From NCBI GenBank assembly GCA_951217055.1, contig OX578279.1, positions 40,945,610 to 41,009,609 of the forward strand: a stretch of 64,000 bases of DNA, in the 5' to 3' direction. Positions 14,923-26,800 of this stretch are shown piece by piece (position 1 is the stretch's first letter; each line of letters begins with the position of its first letter). The notes under the pieces were generated by a model. It made no database searches and was not told where the DNA came from. It saw only the letters and a program-made list of their open reading frames with translations. The stretch comes from Gerris lacustris. Taxonomy: Eukaryota; Arthropoda; Insecta; Hemiptera; Gerridae. The translations under genes were made by a program, and so were the position numbers.

Positions 14923-16000
14923 GCGTTATTGTTTATTATGAAATAATTAAATAATATAGATACTCAAATCATGTTTACGCTTGATGAAAAATAATACCAT
15001 TGATTTTAATTCAGGCGGTGATTCGTTCCTTTCCTAAACACAGAAATGAGTTTTGCCAAAAATTATAATTAGTATAAAAAGTTTTTTTTTCTGTTGTAGA
15101 AATAGAGTTATATTGTAGAAAAAAAGCTAGAACTAAAGATTTGCAACAGTATAGAATATTATTGTGGCGTTGCCAGTTGGCTTGTCCACGCCCCTAGTCA
15201 TATCCATAACTTATGACTGGTTACACCTACAGTTTAGTTATTAAACTAATATTACTCTGACGACAACTTGACTCTCTCTCTGTTATAACTTGTTTCTTTT
15301 TTCAAGTAGCTTTATTCGATGTATTGAATGGAATTGGATCAAAACCTCTATCCTAGTGTATTCATTGAAAATCTTTTTAAGAGACTTTATTGTAATTTTA
15401 GATACCAAAATATGTAAGGAAGCATTTTTGGCTGCAGGACCTCTATGCTGGTTTCGGATATATCAGGTCATAGACTCTGTAGAGATAAATAATTCAGATG
15501 TAATTGAGCCCGACGTTTTTTTCTTTTGAAAAATGTTATGATCTAAGTCGATAAATAAAATTAATAAGAATAGATCGGCTTTGGTTATTAGTCACAACCA
15601 CTTAGCTTTTTTCCCTCTGTGTACTCGTATAATTATTGAATTAGTTTGTGATTTGTGATCCCTTCTCTTTTAATAATGTATAAATTGTTAGTTCATGGGC
15701 TACTTCACATATCTTTTAAAACTCTTTTATCCAATCGTTTGTTATGCAAATGTTTATTTTTTTTAAGATTGCAAAGATAAGATTATTTTTCATTTAATGA
15801 AGAAATAAGAAGTTGTGGTAAATATTCCATATTTAATCTTTTACAATGAAGAGAGTTTACTATTTAATACATTTTTTTAAAAAAAGTCCTATATTATTCG
15901 TTTATTTTATTTTTTCTTTTCATTCTTCATAGTCTCCAGGGATGAATTAAAAAACAATATTAATAGTTTTTTTTTTTTTACAATTTTTTAATAATGGCTA
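14111..16000. other. Gene-free DNA with poly(T) at 14892-14916
   Basis: A 25-base T run and general AT-rich sequence. The frame at 15290-15529 (79 codons) has no domain. Confidence 0.4.
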
Positions 16001-16001
16001 A

Positions 16002-16045
16002 CTTTCGCCCATGTCTGGGCATCCTCAGGCCTTATCAATGTAATA
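16002..16045 (-). repeat. Penelope-like hairpin motif, hammerhead-like core
   Basis: Read on the minus strand: CCTGAGGAT, a stem-loop GCCCA-GACA-TGGGC, then GAAAG. CTGAGGA and GAAA around a stem II are the conserved parts of the hammerhead motif in the terminal regions of Penelope-like elements. One extra T sits between the core and the stem, and I could not complete stem III, so activity is doubtful. Confidence 0.45.
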
Positions 16046-16422
16046 TGTTACATAATTGAGTTCAGAGTTTTTGCTAATGTTTTAGGAGTGAGTAACTATC
16101 ACAACACATTTTCACTAGTTACCGACTTCTCTGGTCTCTCTCTAGTTACTGACTACTCTCTGGACGAATAAATTCATAGTCTATTTTCTATTTTTTGTCT
16201 ATGTCTATTTTTATCCTTATTATCGCCTTCTTTTGTTGAGTCTTTGATGTAGATTACTAATTTGTCATTGGGTTCTAATTTTTCATCAACAGAACTGATA
16301 GTTAAGTTCGCTTAATAAAATTTGCTTGGATAGGTTTATAATTTTTAACTGGGATATTTTACTTAACTGTAAGAACTAGCGGGATTGATATAGCCAAAAG
16401 ATTTTGTGTGGGTATGTGTCTG

Positions 16423-16426
<4 letters not shown>

Positions 16427-16514
<88 letters not shown>
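16427..16514. repeat. (TA)n microsatellite
   Basis: About 80 bp of TA repeats with one interruption. Family F begins directly at its right edge. Confidence 0.97.
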
Positions 16515-16515
<1 letters not shown>

Positions 16516-17004
16516 CTAGCTGAATACCCGTGCTTCTCTACGGGGTGTTTTATTTTCAATTTAATGGATTTATAAACTACCATCAAGAAACATTTAAATT
16601 ATTTTACAAAGCGAGAATATCTAGATTCTATCCCTCCCCTTTGATAAGATAATTTGCAAATATCCCAAATTAGTAATTCATCCCGACTAAATTTTTAAAA
16701 AGGAAAAGCAGTGGTATTACCCCCTCCTAAATGAAAATATGACAAAACTGTACATAACAACAATTACTGTACTTTTAAAGAGCTTTTCAACGATATGCAT
16801 CATTAAAATTATTCATTACTTTGACATTTGTTCCCCGTACCCCTGGGTACAAAAATAAAAATTTCGCAACATCCTTTCTTAGTGGATGCCTATGATATGA
16901 ACCGAGTATATCCTCAAAATTTCAAGTCTCTCGGTTAAGCAGATTTTGCTGTGCGTTGATTCTATGTCAGTCAGTCAATCAGGACATTGCCACTTATATT
17001 ATAG
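16515..17004 (+). repeat. Family F repeat, full-length-looking copy
   Basis: It starts ACTAGCTGAATACCCGTGCT and ends CACTTATATTATAGA, preceded by GTCAGTCAGTCAATCAGGAC. About 490 bp. Its end is immediately followed by the start of the next copy. The internal block ACATAACAACAATTACTGTA to CCCCGTACCCCTGGGTAC recurs four times in this cluster. Confidence 0.85.
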
Positions 17005-18132
17005 ACTAGCTGAATACCCGTGCTTCGCTACGGGGTGTTTTATTTTCAATTTAATGGATTTATAAACTACCATCAAGAAACATTTAAATTATTTTACAAA
17101 GCGAGAATATCTAGATTCTATCCCTCCCCTTTGATAAGATAATTTGCTAATATCCCAAATTAGTAATTCAATCCGACTAAATTTTTAAAAATGAAAAGCA
17201 GTGGTATTTTCCTTCTGTACTATTCAATAAAGGTATTTTAAAAAAATAATAATAATAAAAAAAAATAAAAAAATACAACATTTTAGCCAATCGGATAAAT
17301 GTACGGACACAACAATTATTAGTTTTTTATCCATAGATATAGATATATTTTTCCATTTTACCCCCTAAATGTACATAACAATAATTGTACAGCACTCTTA
17401 AAGAGCTTTTCAACGGTATGCATCGTGAAGGGTTTTCATTACTTTGACATTTGTACCCCGTACCCCTGTGTACCAAAATCAAAATTTCGAACATGCACGA
17501 AGTCAGTGACCTTCCCCTTTTCCCCTTGCTTTGAAGGACAAGTGTGCAAATATTCATTCAAATCGGAATAAAACGGTAGATTTGAATAAAGAACACACAC
17601 ACACATACGTTGACTCTTCCTTATTACCCCTCTCCTAAATGAAAATAATGACAAAAACGTACATTACAATTACTTTTCTCTTAAAGAGCCTTTTAACGAT
17701 ATGCATCATAAAGGGTACCTATCAATTACTTTGACATTTGTACCCCGTACTCCTGTGTACCAACATTTTAATCTCATGTAAGCAGTACACTCATAGACAC
17801 TCTTCATTTATATAAGATGTAGTTATACACATTTTTCCATTTTACCCCCTCCTAAATGAAAATATAACAAAAATGTACATAACAACAATTACTGTACTTT
17901 TAAAGAGCTTTTCAACGATATGCATCATTAAAAGTATTCATTACTTTGACATTTGTACCCCGTACCCCTGGGTACAAAAATAAAAATTTCGCAAAATCCT
18001 TTCTTAGTGGATGCCTATGATATCAACCGAGTATATCCTCAAAATTTCAAGTCTCTCGGTTAAGCAGATTTTGCTGTGCGTTGATTCTATGTCAGTCAGT
18101 CAGTCAATCAGGACATTGCCACTTATATTATA
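17005..18132 (+). repeat. Family F array of partial and rearranged copies
   Basis: A second start (ACTAGCTGAATACCCG) at about 17006 is followed by an A-rich insertion at 17230-17270. The internal CCCCGTACNCCTG block then recurs near 17456, 17741 and 17957. The last part regains the TCAGTCAGTCAATCAGGACA end at about 18091-18132. An (AC)n run sits at about 17592. Open frames here follow the repeat. Confidence 0.8.
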
Positions 18133-18628
18133 GATATATAAATTATATTAACTTGTTGTATAAAAACTATGGCGCATGCCGCATTAAATACAAAATGTAA
18201 AGACTATATTATATTATTGATTTTTCCATATTATATAAAACTGATAATAATTTACTCACGATATTACTTTAAATTTAAAATAAAGTATAGTCCTCTCTTA
18301 AATAATACATATACACTTATTCATATTATAAAAGAAAGAGAATTTAAAACTTTCACTTTGCTTTAAAATTGAAAAAAAAGGTTTTTGAAGTGATTTTGTT
18401 ATTCTTTATGTTCTAATATCCGATAGTAAACATGTTTTTTTTACAAATGCAAAGCTGAATGTTATAACGGTTTGTCTGGCCCTGCTTTATGACTCATGAA
18501 CATCAGTCTATGTTCCTTACATTAGGTGTAAAAAAACTCACACGCACTTAGTGTAAACATCGTTTTATTGCCTCTCCGTAAACTGTATATTGCTTGTTCT
18601 ATCTCATTAAGATGATTATGATTTTTTT
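18133..18628. other. No gene seen
   Basis: AT-rich DNA. The 65-codon frame at 18169 is low complexity. Confidence 0.4.
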
Positions 18629-18885
18629 TTTCTCATATACTTAACTTAGTACATATAGAGAGAAAGTATTATGATGTAAAATATTTATGGATTTGGATTT
18701 ACTGGTTTTGAAGTGCCCTTAGTCCAAAAAAGTAGTGGGGGACTAAACTACTGGGCCAATTACGCTGAAATTTGAAATTCATATTCACACAAATCATAAC
18801 CCAAGCTCAAATTTTAGCTCTGAATTTTTATTGGAGAGCGCTGCCCTCGGTGTAATCAGAAAAAAGGAAGCGGTTTTTATTTTTA
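18629..18885 (-). repeat. Family A, partial copy A8
   Basis: In reverse orientation it holds the TTTCTCATATAC terminus, AGAAAGTATTATGATG, TCCAAAAAAGTAG, GACTAAACTACTGGGCCAAT, GCTGAAATTTGA and GAGCGCTGCCCTCGG. These match the 3' half of family A, diverged. The 5' half is missing. Confidence 0.65.
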
Positions 18886-19534
18886 AAAAATATACAATGT
18901 GGTCTATTTCAATACAAATGGATTCAATTTAATTCAAAACGATTTGTGAACCTTCTCGATCGTACAAAAATCTTCTCATATTATTATTTCAATCTTATAA
19001 ATATATTATTTATTAATAATATATTTTTATATTTAGTGACGTGATATTATAAATTGATATACGGATTTTCAAGCATTTAAATAAATTTTAAAAAAATAGA
19101 AGGAAGAGAAAAGTAAATACATAATACTATATGTAAATCTCCAAGTAATTCTACTTATTAATGTAAATATGCGTCTTAAATATTAAGTACCAATGAAAAA
19201 ATAATAATGGTTATAAATGTTTTTCATTGCTCTTTACTTTTGCAAAGAATTAATGACTGTAAATTGTAGGTAATTTTGTACCAAAGGATTTTAATTTAAT
19301 GCAACGAATGAACTTGTTTCGTTTTTTTAAACTTGATGTAACTTCATCACTTAATAATTATGATAATTATATCATTACTAATCTTATTTGCACTAGAATG
19401 ATTGTGTACGCATGCTTTTACATGAGTTAATGACAAAAATAGATATTCTGGAATGTAAATTATAATTGTGGGTTCTATATCTGTTAGTAGATTAGACTTG
19501 CCGTCATGGTAATCTAATTTATGTTCTACTTGCT

Positions 19535-19990
19535 GGATTACCGTGCTTCGCTTCGCTTTACGGAGTGTGTTATTTTTAATTTGATGGGTTTATAAAGTAC
19601 CGTTAAGAAACATTAAAATTATTTTATCTACTCACGGCAGCAAAATTAAGCATTGTTGTACTGTTTTCAATCTGCAAAATGTCATTTTTCTTGATTCTTT
19701 TGTAACATGTCAAAAAACACGCAGCAAAATAATAAAGTATTAGCAAAATATCAAAGTGTCAGCAAAAGTTCAAAGTGTCAATAAAATAACAAACAGGCGT
19801 AAAATGTTAAGAAAAGGTTAATAGATTGCAGGTTATGAACTCTCCCACATTGTTCATTTTTATATATTTAAGCGTAATATTCTGCTAAATATTTATATAT
19901 TTTTAAAAATACCTTAAATTATAATAATATAACAAATTTTATTATTTTACAGTAATTATTAAAAAAATTGAGATAAAGAACAGCTGTTAA
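19535..19990 (+). repeat. Family F-like fragment with CAGCAAAA short repeats
   Basis: CCGTGCTTCGCTTCGCTTTA, then CGGAGTGTGTTATTTTTAAT and TTTATAAAGTACCGTTAAGA, match the first 100 bp of family F. Beyond this, an approximately 18-bp periodicity of CAGCAAAA and TCAAAGTGT runs from 19715 to 19800. Family A2 interrupts the sequence at about 19992. Confidence 0.6.
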
Positions 19991-19991
19991 T

Positions 19992-20600
19992 AAAAAAAAT
20001 CGGTCCGAGACAACTCAGACAAACTTTCTCATTTATGAGTTCATAATTACTTAGCCCAGTGTTTCCACTTATTAGTTTTCAAATGTACATTTAAATATTA
20101 TTGAACATTTCATCAAAATTTATCATAAAAATAACTTCTCCTCGGCGGGGAATCGAACCCGGGCTCTCTCCATCCGCGCTTTAAGCTAATTTCTCAGGAA
20201 CTAGATTTTTCCCGGGAAAACGGCTTATATCGTTGGATTCGTATTCAAATGGACTACATTTTAGAATTTTTTAATCAAAATCGTCGGAACCGTTTTCGAG
20301 AAATATTTTTTTTTCAGGTTTTTTCGGAGTTTTTGGGGGGTAGCGCCCCCAAAATTAGAGCTAAAATTCATTTCTCGATTTCGCCTCGGGGTATGATTTT
20401 TCTGAACATGTATGCCAAATTTCGTTAAAATCGGCCCAGTTGTTTAGGCTCCAGGCGTCTGCACAGACGACAGACGACAGACAGACAGACATTTTTTAAA
20501 AACCACTTTTTTGGACTCAGGGGACCTCAAAACGCATCAAAATCTCAAAATCGAATTTTCGCGCCATCACAATACTTTCTCTTTATATGAGAAAGTAAAA
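19992..20600 (+). repeat. Family A, near-complete copy A2
   Basis: It starts ATCGGTCCGAGACAACTCAG and ends CTTTATATGAGAAAGTAAAA, with ACTTTCTCATTTATGAG near the start forming an inverted terminal pair. At 20141-20189 it holds a tRNA-like block on the minus strand: B box GGGTTCGATTCCCC. The 3' half has the G-tract, GCCCCCAAAATTAGAGC, the CAGACGACAGACGACAGACA tail and GCGCCATCACAATACTTTCT. No coding capacity. It looks like a non-autonomous element. Confidence 0.85.
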
Positions 20601-20824
20601 AATAGCAACACTGAATTCGTTTTGCCTTTGTTTTGTTTTAACGTAATGAATCAAACCTTTGTATTTTTACTACATACTTTCATTTCTTTAAATCTTTTAT
20701 CTATTATAAAAGGAATATAATAATTAGTGTAATTTTTCTGCCGTTAGTAGATAAAATATTGTTTGTAACTATGTAGCAAAGGAAACATTCTTGAATCGTT
20801 TAAAGATTACCTGCTTCGATTACA

Positions 20825-21217
20825 CCTTAGTAGGTTGTTATACCTTAGTAGCCTCGGCTTCGCCTCGTCAGCTAAAATGTAAATTTCCTGCTTCGGCTTC
20901 GCCTCTGCAGTAAATTTGTTTTGCCTAACCTCGCCTTCGGATTGGAATTAAAACTTAAAAAACTTGTCAGCAAAATTCCATTTTGCTGCCTAGTAACATA
21001 AATGACTATTACTATTATGCCTGAGAGTCTCCTAAATTCCCTTATTTCTATACCCCATCCTTGGATCAAGTAATATGCAAAAACATCTCTAATTAGTAAT
21101 TGTTTCTGAAACTGGAGAATCATTTTAAAAGTTAACTTTCCGGAATAAGAAGATTTTTCCTTCTGTAATGCGTAATTTCGTATAAATTTCCGCCATCTTA
21201 AATCAACATGGTGGATC
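20825..21217 (+). repeat. F-like fragment interrupted by the hAT element
   Basis: Two copies of CGGCTTCGCCTC with TAAATTT tails (about 38 bp apart) precede an imperfect CAGCAAAAT hairpin at 20968-20988. The stretch 21040-21140 keeps family F landmarks in order (TATACCCCATCC, GATCAAGTAATATGCAAA, AATTAGTAATTG). It stops at the hAT target site. The minus-strand 144-codon frame at 20872-21306 crosses both repeats and is not a gene. Confidence 0.45.
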
Positions 21218-21449
21218 GTAATAACTAGGGCTAGGATTTGAGCATATTTGCATATTTTTTTCCTGGATAGTACACATTGAAAGAAGCCTTTTGGTGGTAT
21301 TTTCACCTCGCTGGGACCAACAAAATTTAAATTTATCGATCATATAAATGCATAAAACCGCTGTTTTCATAATAGCATATAAATGCATATTCTTGAGTTT
21401 TTTCGTCTAAATAGTTTGTTTTTATTCAAATCCCCCCCCCCCCCCCCCA

Positions 21450-21837
21450 ATTTGGGCCCTGACCACCACGAAAGCTCAGTCTGCTTTTGAAATGATGGAC
21501 TTGATGCCATGCTTGACTTTCTTAAAAGCCTACATGAGTGTCATTTCTGAGGTCATCCTAAAGTTGGAATCTCGAGGGATGTAGTTGTTAGAAGTGGTCG
21601 CTACATTTAACGGAGTCATCGAAAAAGGCAACTCGTGGCCTAGAAATACAGAAAATACCGTGAAAAAATGTTGGAGTTCGAGCTGGCTAAAAATCCCAGT
21701 TGGAGCAGCGTTGGACTTAAATAGTATTCTGCGTATGGCGATTCTGCAATGTCAGACGATTTTCCAAACTACTCTGCACAAGATCAGTTAAGTATATACC
21801 TCTCGTGTCAATTGACGTCGAAAGATTTTATTGGCCA
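21450..21837 (+). pseudogene. Decayed hAT transposase C-terminus (hATC region)
   Basis: Three frames must be followed. The first, from 21450, has helix-like residues up to a TAG at 21582-21584 and then continues to about 21733. The second, 21734-21799, reads YGDSAMSDDFPNYS and so on. The third, 21790-21837, reads KYIPLVSIDVER and then stops. That last motif corresponds to the conserved K/RY-x-P-x-x-S-x-D-V-E-R segment of the hAT C-terminal dimerisation domain, where SF usually follows. The transposase would cut and rejoin hAT ends. This copy has one stop, two frameshifts and no N-terminus, so it is inactive. No BED finger or RNase H-like catalytic part is seen. The family call is from motif memory and was not searched. 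Confidence 0.6.
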
Positions 21838-22104
21838 ATTTAAGATAACCAATTAAAAGCGAAAATATAGAAAAAACTTGATGTACACACCAATACCAAT
21901 CTACTTTATTGACTCGCCTTCACTGAACATTTTGTAAATAATCTTTTAAACTGTAACTTGTTCATAAAACTTCTCATACGTATACTTGAAACTTGTGGAT
22001 ATAGCAGTGCATCATACATACAATTTGAAAAAATGCTCATATTTATAGATAAGTTGTAGATTTTTTCGTTTCACTGTCCTCTCTGTAGTTTTAAAAGGTG
22101 TTTT

Positions 22105-22275
22105 TCGAACATATTCTGCATATTTAACTGCATTTAATGGGTTTCTTCGAGCATATCTGTCGAGGATATAATGGGTTTTTCGAGCATATCTGTCGAGGAT
22201 ATAATGGGTTTTTCGAGCATATCTGTCGAGCATAAAACATATATGGTTTTCGAGCATATCTGCAGATTTTATCGA
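22105..22275 (+). repeat. 33-bp tandem repeat in the hAT 3' end
   Basis: Units of TGGGTTTTTCGAGCATATCT plus GTCGAGGATATAA repeat about every 33 bp for three units, then decay. Each unit contains CGAGCATATCTG, a probable amplified subterminal motif. On the minus strand it reads as an 11-residue repeat (about RYARKTHYILD), which is incidental. Confidence 0.85.
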
Positions 22276-22303
22276 GCATATCAATCCGAGCCCTAGTAAT
22301 AAC

Positions 22304-25113
22304 ATTTCGTAGATAAAGAGGAACCTACCTACAACATTTCATGGATATAGGTCTAGTGGTGGTATAGAGAGATTCATGTATAGATTTCAAAATGGTTTAA
22401 GTTTATTTATATTTTTAAGCTTAGTTTGTACAATTGCTTGAAGACTCACTCCCTTGGCCAAGACAAAACACCAATCAATGTCCACAAATAGTCCCTAAAA
22501 ATCATAGATACTACAATATTAAATGAACTTTAGACGAAATTGTAAACCGAATTTGTATGGAGTTATTATAAAATTATCAGATAGCTCTTAAGCAGTTTCT
22601 TTTCTGTTGTTCAAAATCAATTACATTAAGTTCTTATTATACAATATGACAAAATAACTGAATGATCATTTTAATTTTTTGTCATGCAAATTTTACCAAT
22701 CTATAGTCTACTGATGTGTTATCAAAAAATGATGTTATGTTAAATCCTGACCTAGCATAATTTAGAATAGTCTGAGAATTTTTTATCGCTTTTGTTCACT
22801 AAAATAAAATAGATACTAAAATGAGAAACAGAGACTTTATTTTATTTTCAATTTATTCACCTGCACGACGCGTCTCACCTCAGCAAAATCTCAAAAACAC
22901 CTCGGACTTTTGAAACTTTCACTCTGACATTTTGTTTCTGTTGTTTGTGGTTGACATTGTTAGTTTTTGCTAATCAATTCTATTGAACGTCGAGGTTTTT
23001 AGGTCAGGTACTGTCAGTATTCTTTTATATTGATACTCTTTTTTTCGGATGTATGTTTTTATAATTAACAAAAAAAAATTACTTTTGGAGCTGCAAGAGT
23101 TGACTGATGGCTAGTCTGATAAATGCTTATCCTTTTCTCATAATCAGCTCTCCTTTTCTCAGATTAGTTTGGAGACAGCCAACATAAATTTTAAGAAAAT
23201 GAAAACAAATAAAATCCTGGGAATTATTAATATCATTTATAGTAAACACGACTTGTAGCATTTAAACTTAATCTGATTTTTCTCAAAAGCTAAAGTAAGT
23301 ATAAGTTGGTGGAAATTGGTCTGATTTCCAATTGGTAATCTGGAGCTCCTTTGTACTCTTTATGGTCATTGCTTTGACCGTTCAGGTCTAAAGATTATTA
23401 TTGCCCGCAACCTGTGGTTAAAGTACATGCTTTACAATTATTGAATCCTTTTAGCTGTATTTGTGGATGAATGAGCCTAAGGATGAAGTATGTCGTTAAG
23501 AGTTATAAAGAACCCTAATCTTCTCTTTGTATATTTGTCTATCTAAGCTTGTCTATGGTTTGTAATATCTTCTGTAAAAGAAGCATTTTGTCATTGAGGC
23601 CGGTAACAGGTGTGTTACCTAATATCGCCCTCCATTTATGCTTTCCTTTCAGGTCAGCTACGAGTCTCCGGGTCCACCCTCGACAACATCAATATATTAT
23701 CTTTTTGTCGCTTTATTCACTTTAAAAAACATACTGCTAAGTCTTATGGGGACGTCGCATATGGTTTTGTTATTAGACTCGCCTTCACGACTACTCTGAC
23801 TTTGGGGTCGTTATACAACCATCTTTGTCGTCAAGATTTAGTTTACTGCGTTATTATGACGACGTAAGGACGTGACTTCGATCCATATCTTCTGTTCTAG
23901 TTTGACATCTGTTGGAAGTCCTTCGGTCTCTACCCATACCACTCTTAACATGTGCCATTTCGTCAATGTTTCTGTCTCTTAAATAATCTATAGAAACACC
24001 CCTGTGGACAATTACCCTGTTGTGTGATTAATTGCTCCTAATATATTTTTAAATTAACCATATTTTTTTTTGTATCCTTTATGACAATATTAATAGGAAA
24101 GCAGGTTGTGCTGGCTGTGCGTGTGTATATATAACCTTAATGGTTAGGAAATTGGAAGATTTTCCTGTTAACTTAGGTGTTTTTGTTTAATAATTTATAT
24201 TTTGGCTCGGAATAATCAGGTCTCGGAAGTTGCAATGAAATATTTATCATTAGGCGTAATCTCTTCTACAACAAATTTCTTTGAAATTTAAATATTAGGG
24301 AAATGTATAATATAATCTTACTGTCAAAAAAGTTCAGATTAAATTGAGTCTGAGTTTTTGAGCCTTCTGCTGCATATTGTTCTTGACCTATTTCCTGCCA
24401 CTCCGTGCAGAGCATAAGGTTTTTAAGAATTATAGGGTCTTAACTTCTTGCCACTTTTTCCCACTCGCCCTTACTCTTTAATTAATCATCCGTCTTCACG
24501 TCTTCCTTGGTCTCCCGATTTTTCTGGATCCTTGCGTACGGCATTTCGCTCTATTGAATATTCTGGGTTTCTTAGGGTATGGTCATTCCAATCCCTATTT
24601 CGTTTTTCTTACTTGCAGTTTAGGTCTTTATTTTATATCCGGCCAGATGGTCCTCAATATTCTTCGTAAACACTTAGCTGCTTTGTCTATCCATTTCATC
24701 CATCATCTTCTATGTTTCACAACGGCATAACCAGATTTTAGACATGTTGGCAGCTTGTGTTGAAAGCTTAACCTTCTACGGTATGGTATATAGCTTATCC
24801 AGAATGGGTACAACTAAACGAAAGCACAGTTTACTTTTCGGATTCTTGCTTTCCTGTTCCTGCATACTGCTTTTTTAAGTTTATTAAAAATGTATAAAGT
24901 TGTTAATTAAGATTATCAATTAAAATTATATTATATTTTAGTATTAACAACAAAAACTAACTTATTTGGTGAAAGACTCGCCTCTTTGTTGCAAACTGGC
25001 TCGTAGAATTTGTACCTCTAAAGCCTAAATCACCGACCCTGATAAAAAAAATATCAAACTTTTTAAAAAAAAATCTCTCAAAAAATCTTTTTAAAAAATA
25101 GATAATTTGTCTT

Positions 25114-25116
<3 letters not shown>
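22304..25116. other. Gene-free DNA
   Basis: No supported gene. A frame at 23610-23867 follows a possible acceptor (TTTCCTTTCAG ending about 23652). It has no domain, and I see no matching donor. The frame at 24448-24669 is unrecognised. Confidence 0.35.

Positions 25117-25148
<32 letters not shown>
25117..25148. repeat. Poly(T) tract, 32 bases
   Basis: An uninterrupted T run flanked on both sides by GTCTTGAC/AAAAAGTC-type sequence. It could be a retroposon tail in reverse orientation. Confidence 0.9.
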
Positions 25149-25153
<5 letters not shown>

Positions 25154-26398
25154 AAAGTCAAAAAAGTCTTCTCCTTACTTTTTAAATTTAGATTTTTTCC
25201 TAGCATCACCATCTATCATAACGTTCTACGTCTGTTACAGATTATTAATTTTATTTAAAATAATAAATTTTAAAAGAACTACTTCCTCCCTAAAACTTTT
25301 AATTTGAATTTATGGCATGGCAATAGCATTTAGAAGGGAGAATATTATGTTAAATTATAAATAGTCCAAGTGATTAATTACAATTAATTTTTATGGTTCG
25401 TTGAAAGCAACCGTGTAAAGAGGATGATGTTTCCAGTTTTTTTAGTCGACGTATTTGTTTTGTAAATCCAGGTGGTTGTATTTTTCTTTCCTCTACGTTT
25501 TACTATTTATAGTTGGTTTATAAATATTCTTTGTATTACTGCATTTTGTTCGGAAACAGTCTTTCTTTTTGTTATTAGAAAAATAAATAAGGTTCTGTGA
25601 CATTTTTTAGATAATGAGGTATGTTTAAGGAAGAGTTGTTTAATGTTATATAAGGTTGTCTACTTTCCTAAATTGATAAGGGCTTGTCGCATTCGTTTGT
25701 CTACATGAATCCCCGAGGTGTTGACTATTTGATTTTTTTTTTTATTTACTCTTCTTTTTTACCTTTTTTCGTAATTGTGATTTCGGAGTAGAAAATTGTC
25801 TGATTAGTTAGACCTTAGTTTCTTTGTTTTGCCTCTTGTGTGTTTATTAGTTTATTGAGTCGTTCTAAATCTATACATTAAGATAATGTTATCAGTTAAA
25901 AGAGAATGAAAGAGAGAAATGCATTTTACTTACTCTATCTCTGTTATCATCTCCAGACTTGCATGCTGCACAAATGATCTTGTGTTCTGGATTATTATTT
26001 GCTTCTTTATCTACAATTACTTTTAAGTGGTAGTTAAAGTTGATAAAAGCTATTTATTTTCTTTTTGCCTTTATCATTTACATAGATTTTTTAAGGTTAT
26101 TGCCTTTTCTCTCTTGATCTGTATAAGAACCTAAATAGATTAAAAGATTCTCTTGGTAAAATGTAGATCCCCTATTTGATTATGGTTGTTTTAAAGGATA
26201 ATTAGTGTAAAATTATTTAAACATAAACTGTCTTATAAGTTATTGTAACGTACAGTATGCACTAATAATAGATACATTTTATCTGCTACGGTAAGCCTCC
26301 ATTTCATCATAGTTATTTTAATAATGTATGTTTTCCTCTGCCTTGAAGAATTACACGACCTTCCAGATATCTCTTATCAGAAAAACCTTTGATATTAG

Positions 26399-26554
26399 AT
26401 TATAAATTCTAAGTAACTTTAAAAGGTCTATATTGCTAATCCCAATTAGCAAGAATCTACTTCCCTGTCTACTTTCTTTTAAAAAATAAACACAGCCTCT
26501 TAATATCTTAGATTCTTAGATTATTAACCTAAGATTAAATATCCCTTATTAAAA
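26399..26554 (+). repeat. Dispersed direct duplication, copy 1
   Basis: ATTATAAATTCTAAGTAACT to AAATATCCCTTATTAAAA recurs at 28661-28799 with small indels. Family A3 and a family M copy lie between. A small echo (CTTATCNGAAAACCTTT) links 26371-26396 and 26640-26666. Confidence 0.8.
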
Positions 26555-26694
26555 AAATGTATATCAACCTTGGAATCAGGTATATTTGTAACTCATTATT
26601 TTGGAAGGCTTCAACTCCAATATCATGAGTCAGGTTAACTCTTATCCGGAAAACCTTTAATATTAATTAATTTTATGAAATGAAATATCTTGAC

Positions 26695-26800
26695 TATTTT
26701 TAGGGTCCGTAGGCAAAACCAAGGACCCTTATATTTTCCTGCGCGTGTCTGTCCGTCCGTCCGTCTGTTGCCTACTCGCACGGCTACACCTTTCGTCCAA
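26695..26800 (-). repeat. Family M module, copy 2
   Basis: Reverse complement of the module at 240-388: AGGGTCCGTAGGCAAAACCA, then GTGTCTGTCCGTCCGTCCGT and GGCTACACCTTTCGTCC. Open frames on both strands here are repeat shadows. Confidence 0.75.

Larger units (their letters stand above)
21226..22295 (+). mobile_element. Degenerate hAT-superfamily transposon with 8-bp TSD
   Basis: The ends are TAGGGCTAGGATTT and, inverted, TAGGGCTCGGATTG, fitting the hAT YARNG start. Both sides carry the identical 8-mer GTAATAAC (21218-21225 and 22296-22303), the TSD length of hAT. Subterminal GAGCATAT motifs are frequent at both ends. A broken transposase C-terminus lies inside on the plus strand. The element is 1,070 bp, too short to be autonomous, and contains a C17 tract at 21432-21448. 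It sits in an F-like repeat. Confidence 0.85.

Noticed and set aside
16515..18132. CRISPR-like spaced repeats
   Set aside because: Repeat units are long, diverged transposon pieces with no regular spacers; eukaryotic context.
20872..21306. 144-codon minus-strand frame
   Set aside because: Crosses the border of the hAT element and an F-like repeat, so it cannot be a conserved gene.
23610..23867. Possible exon after TTTCCTTTCAG
   Set aside because: Acceptor-like tract only; no donor and no recognisable peptide.
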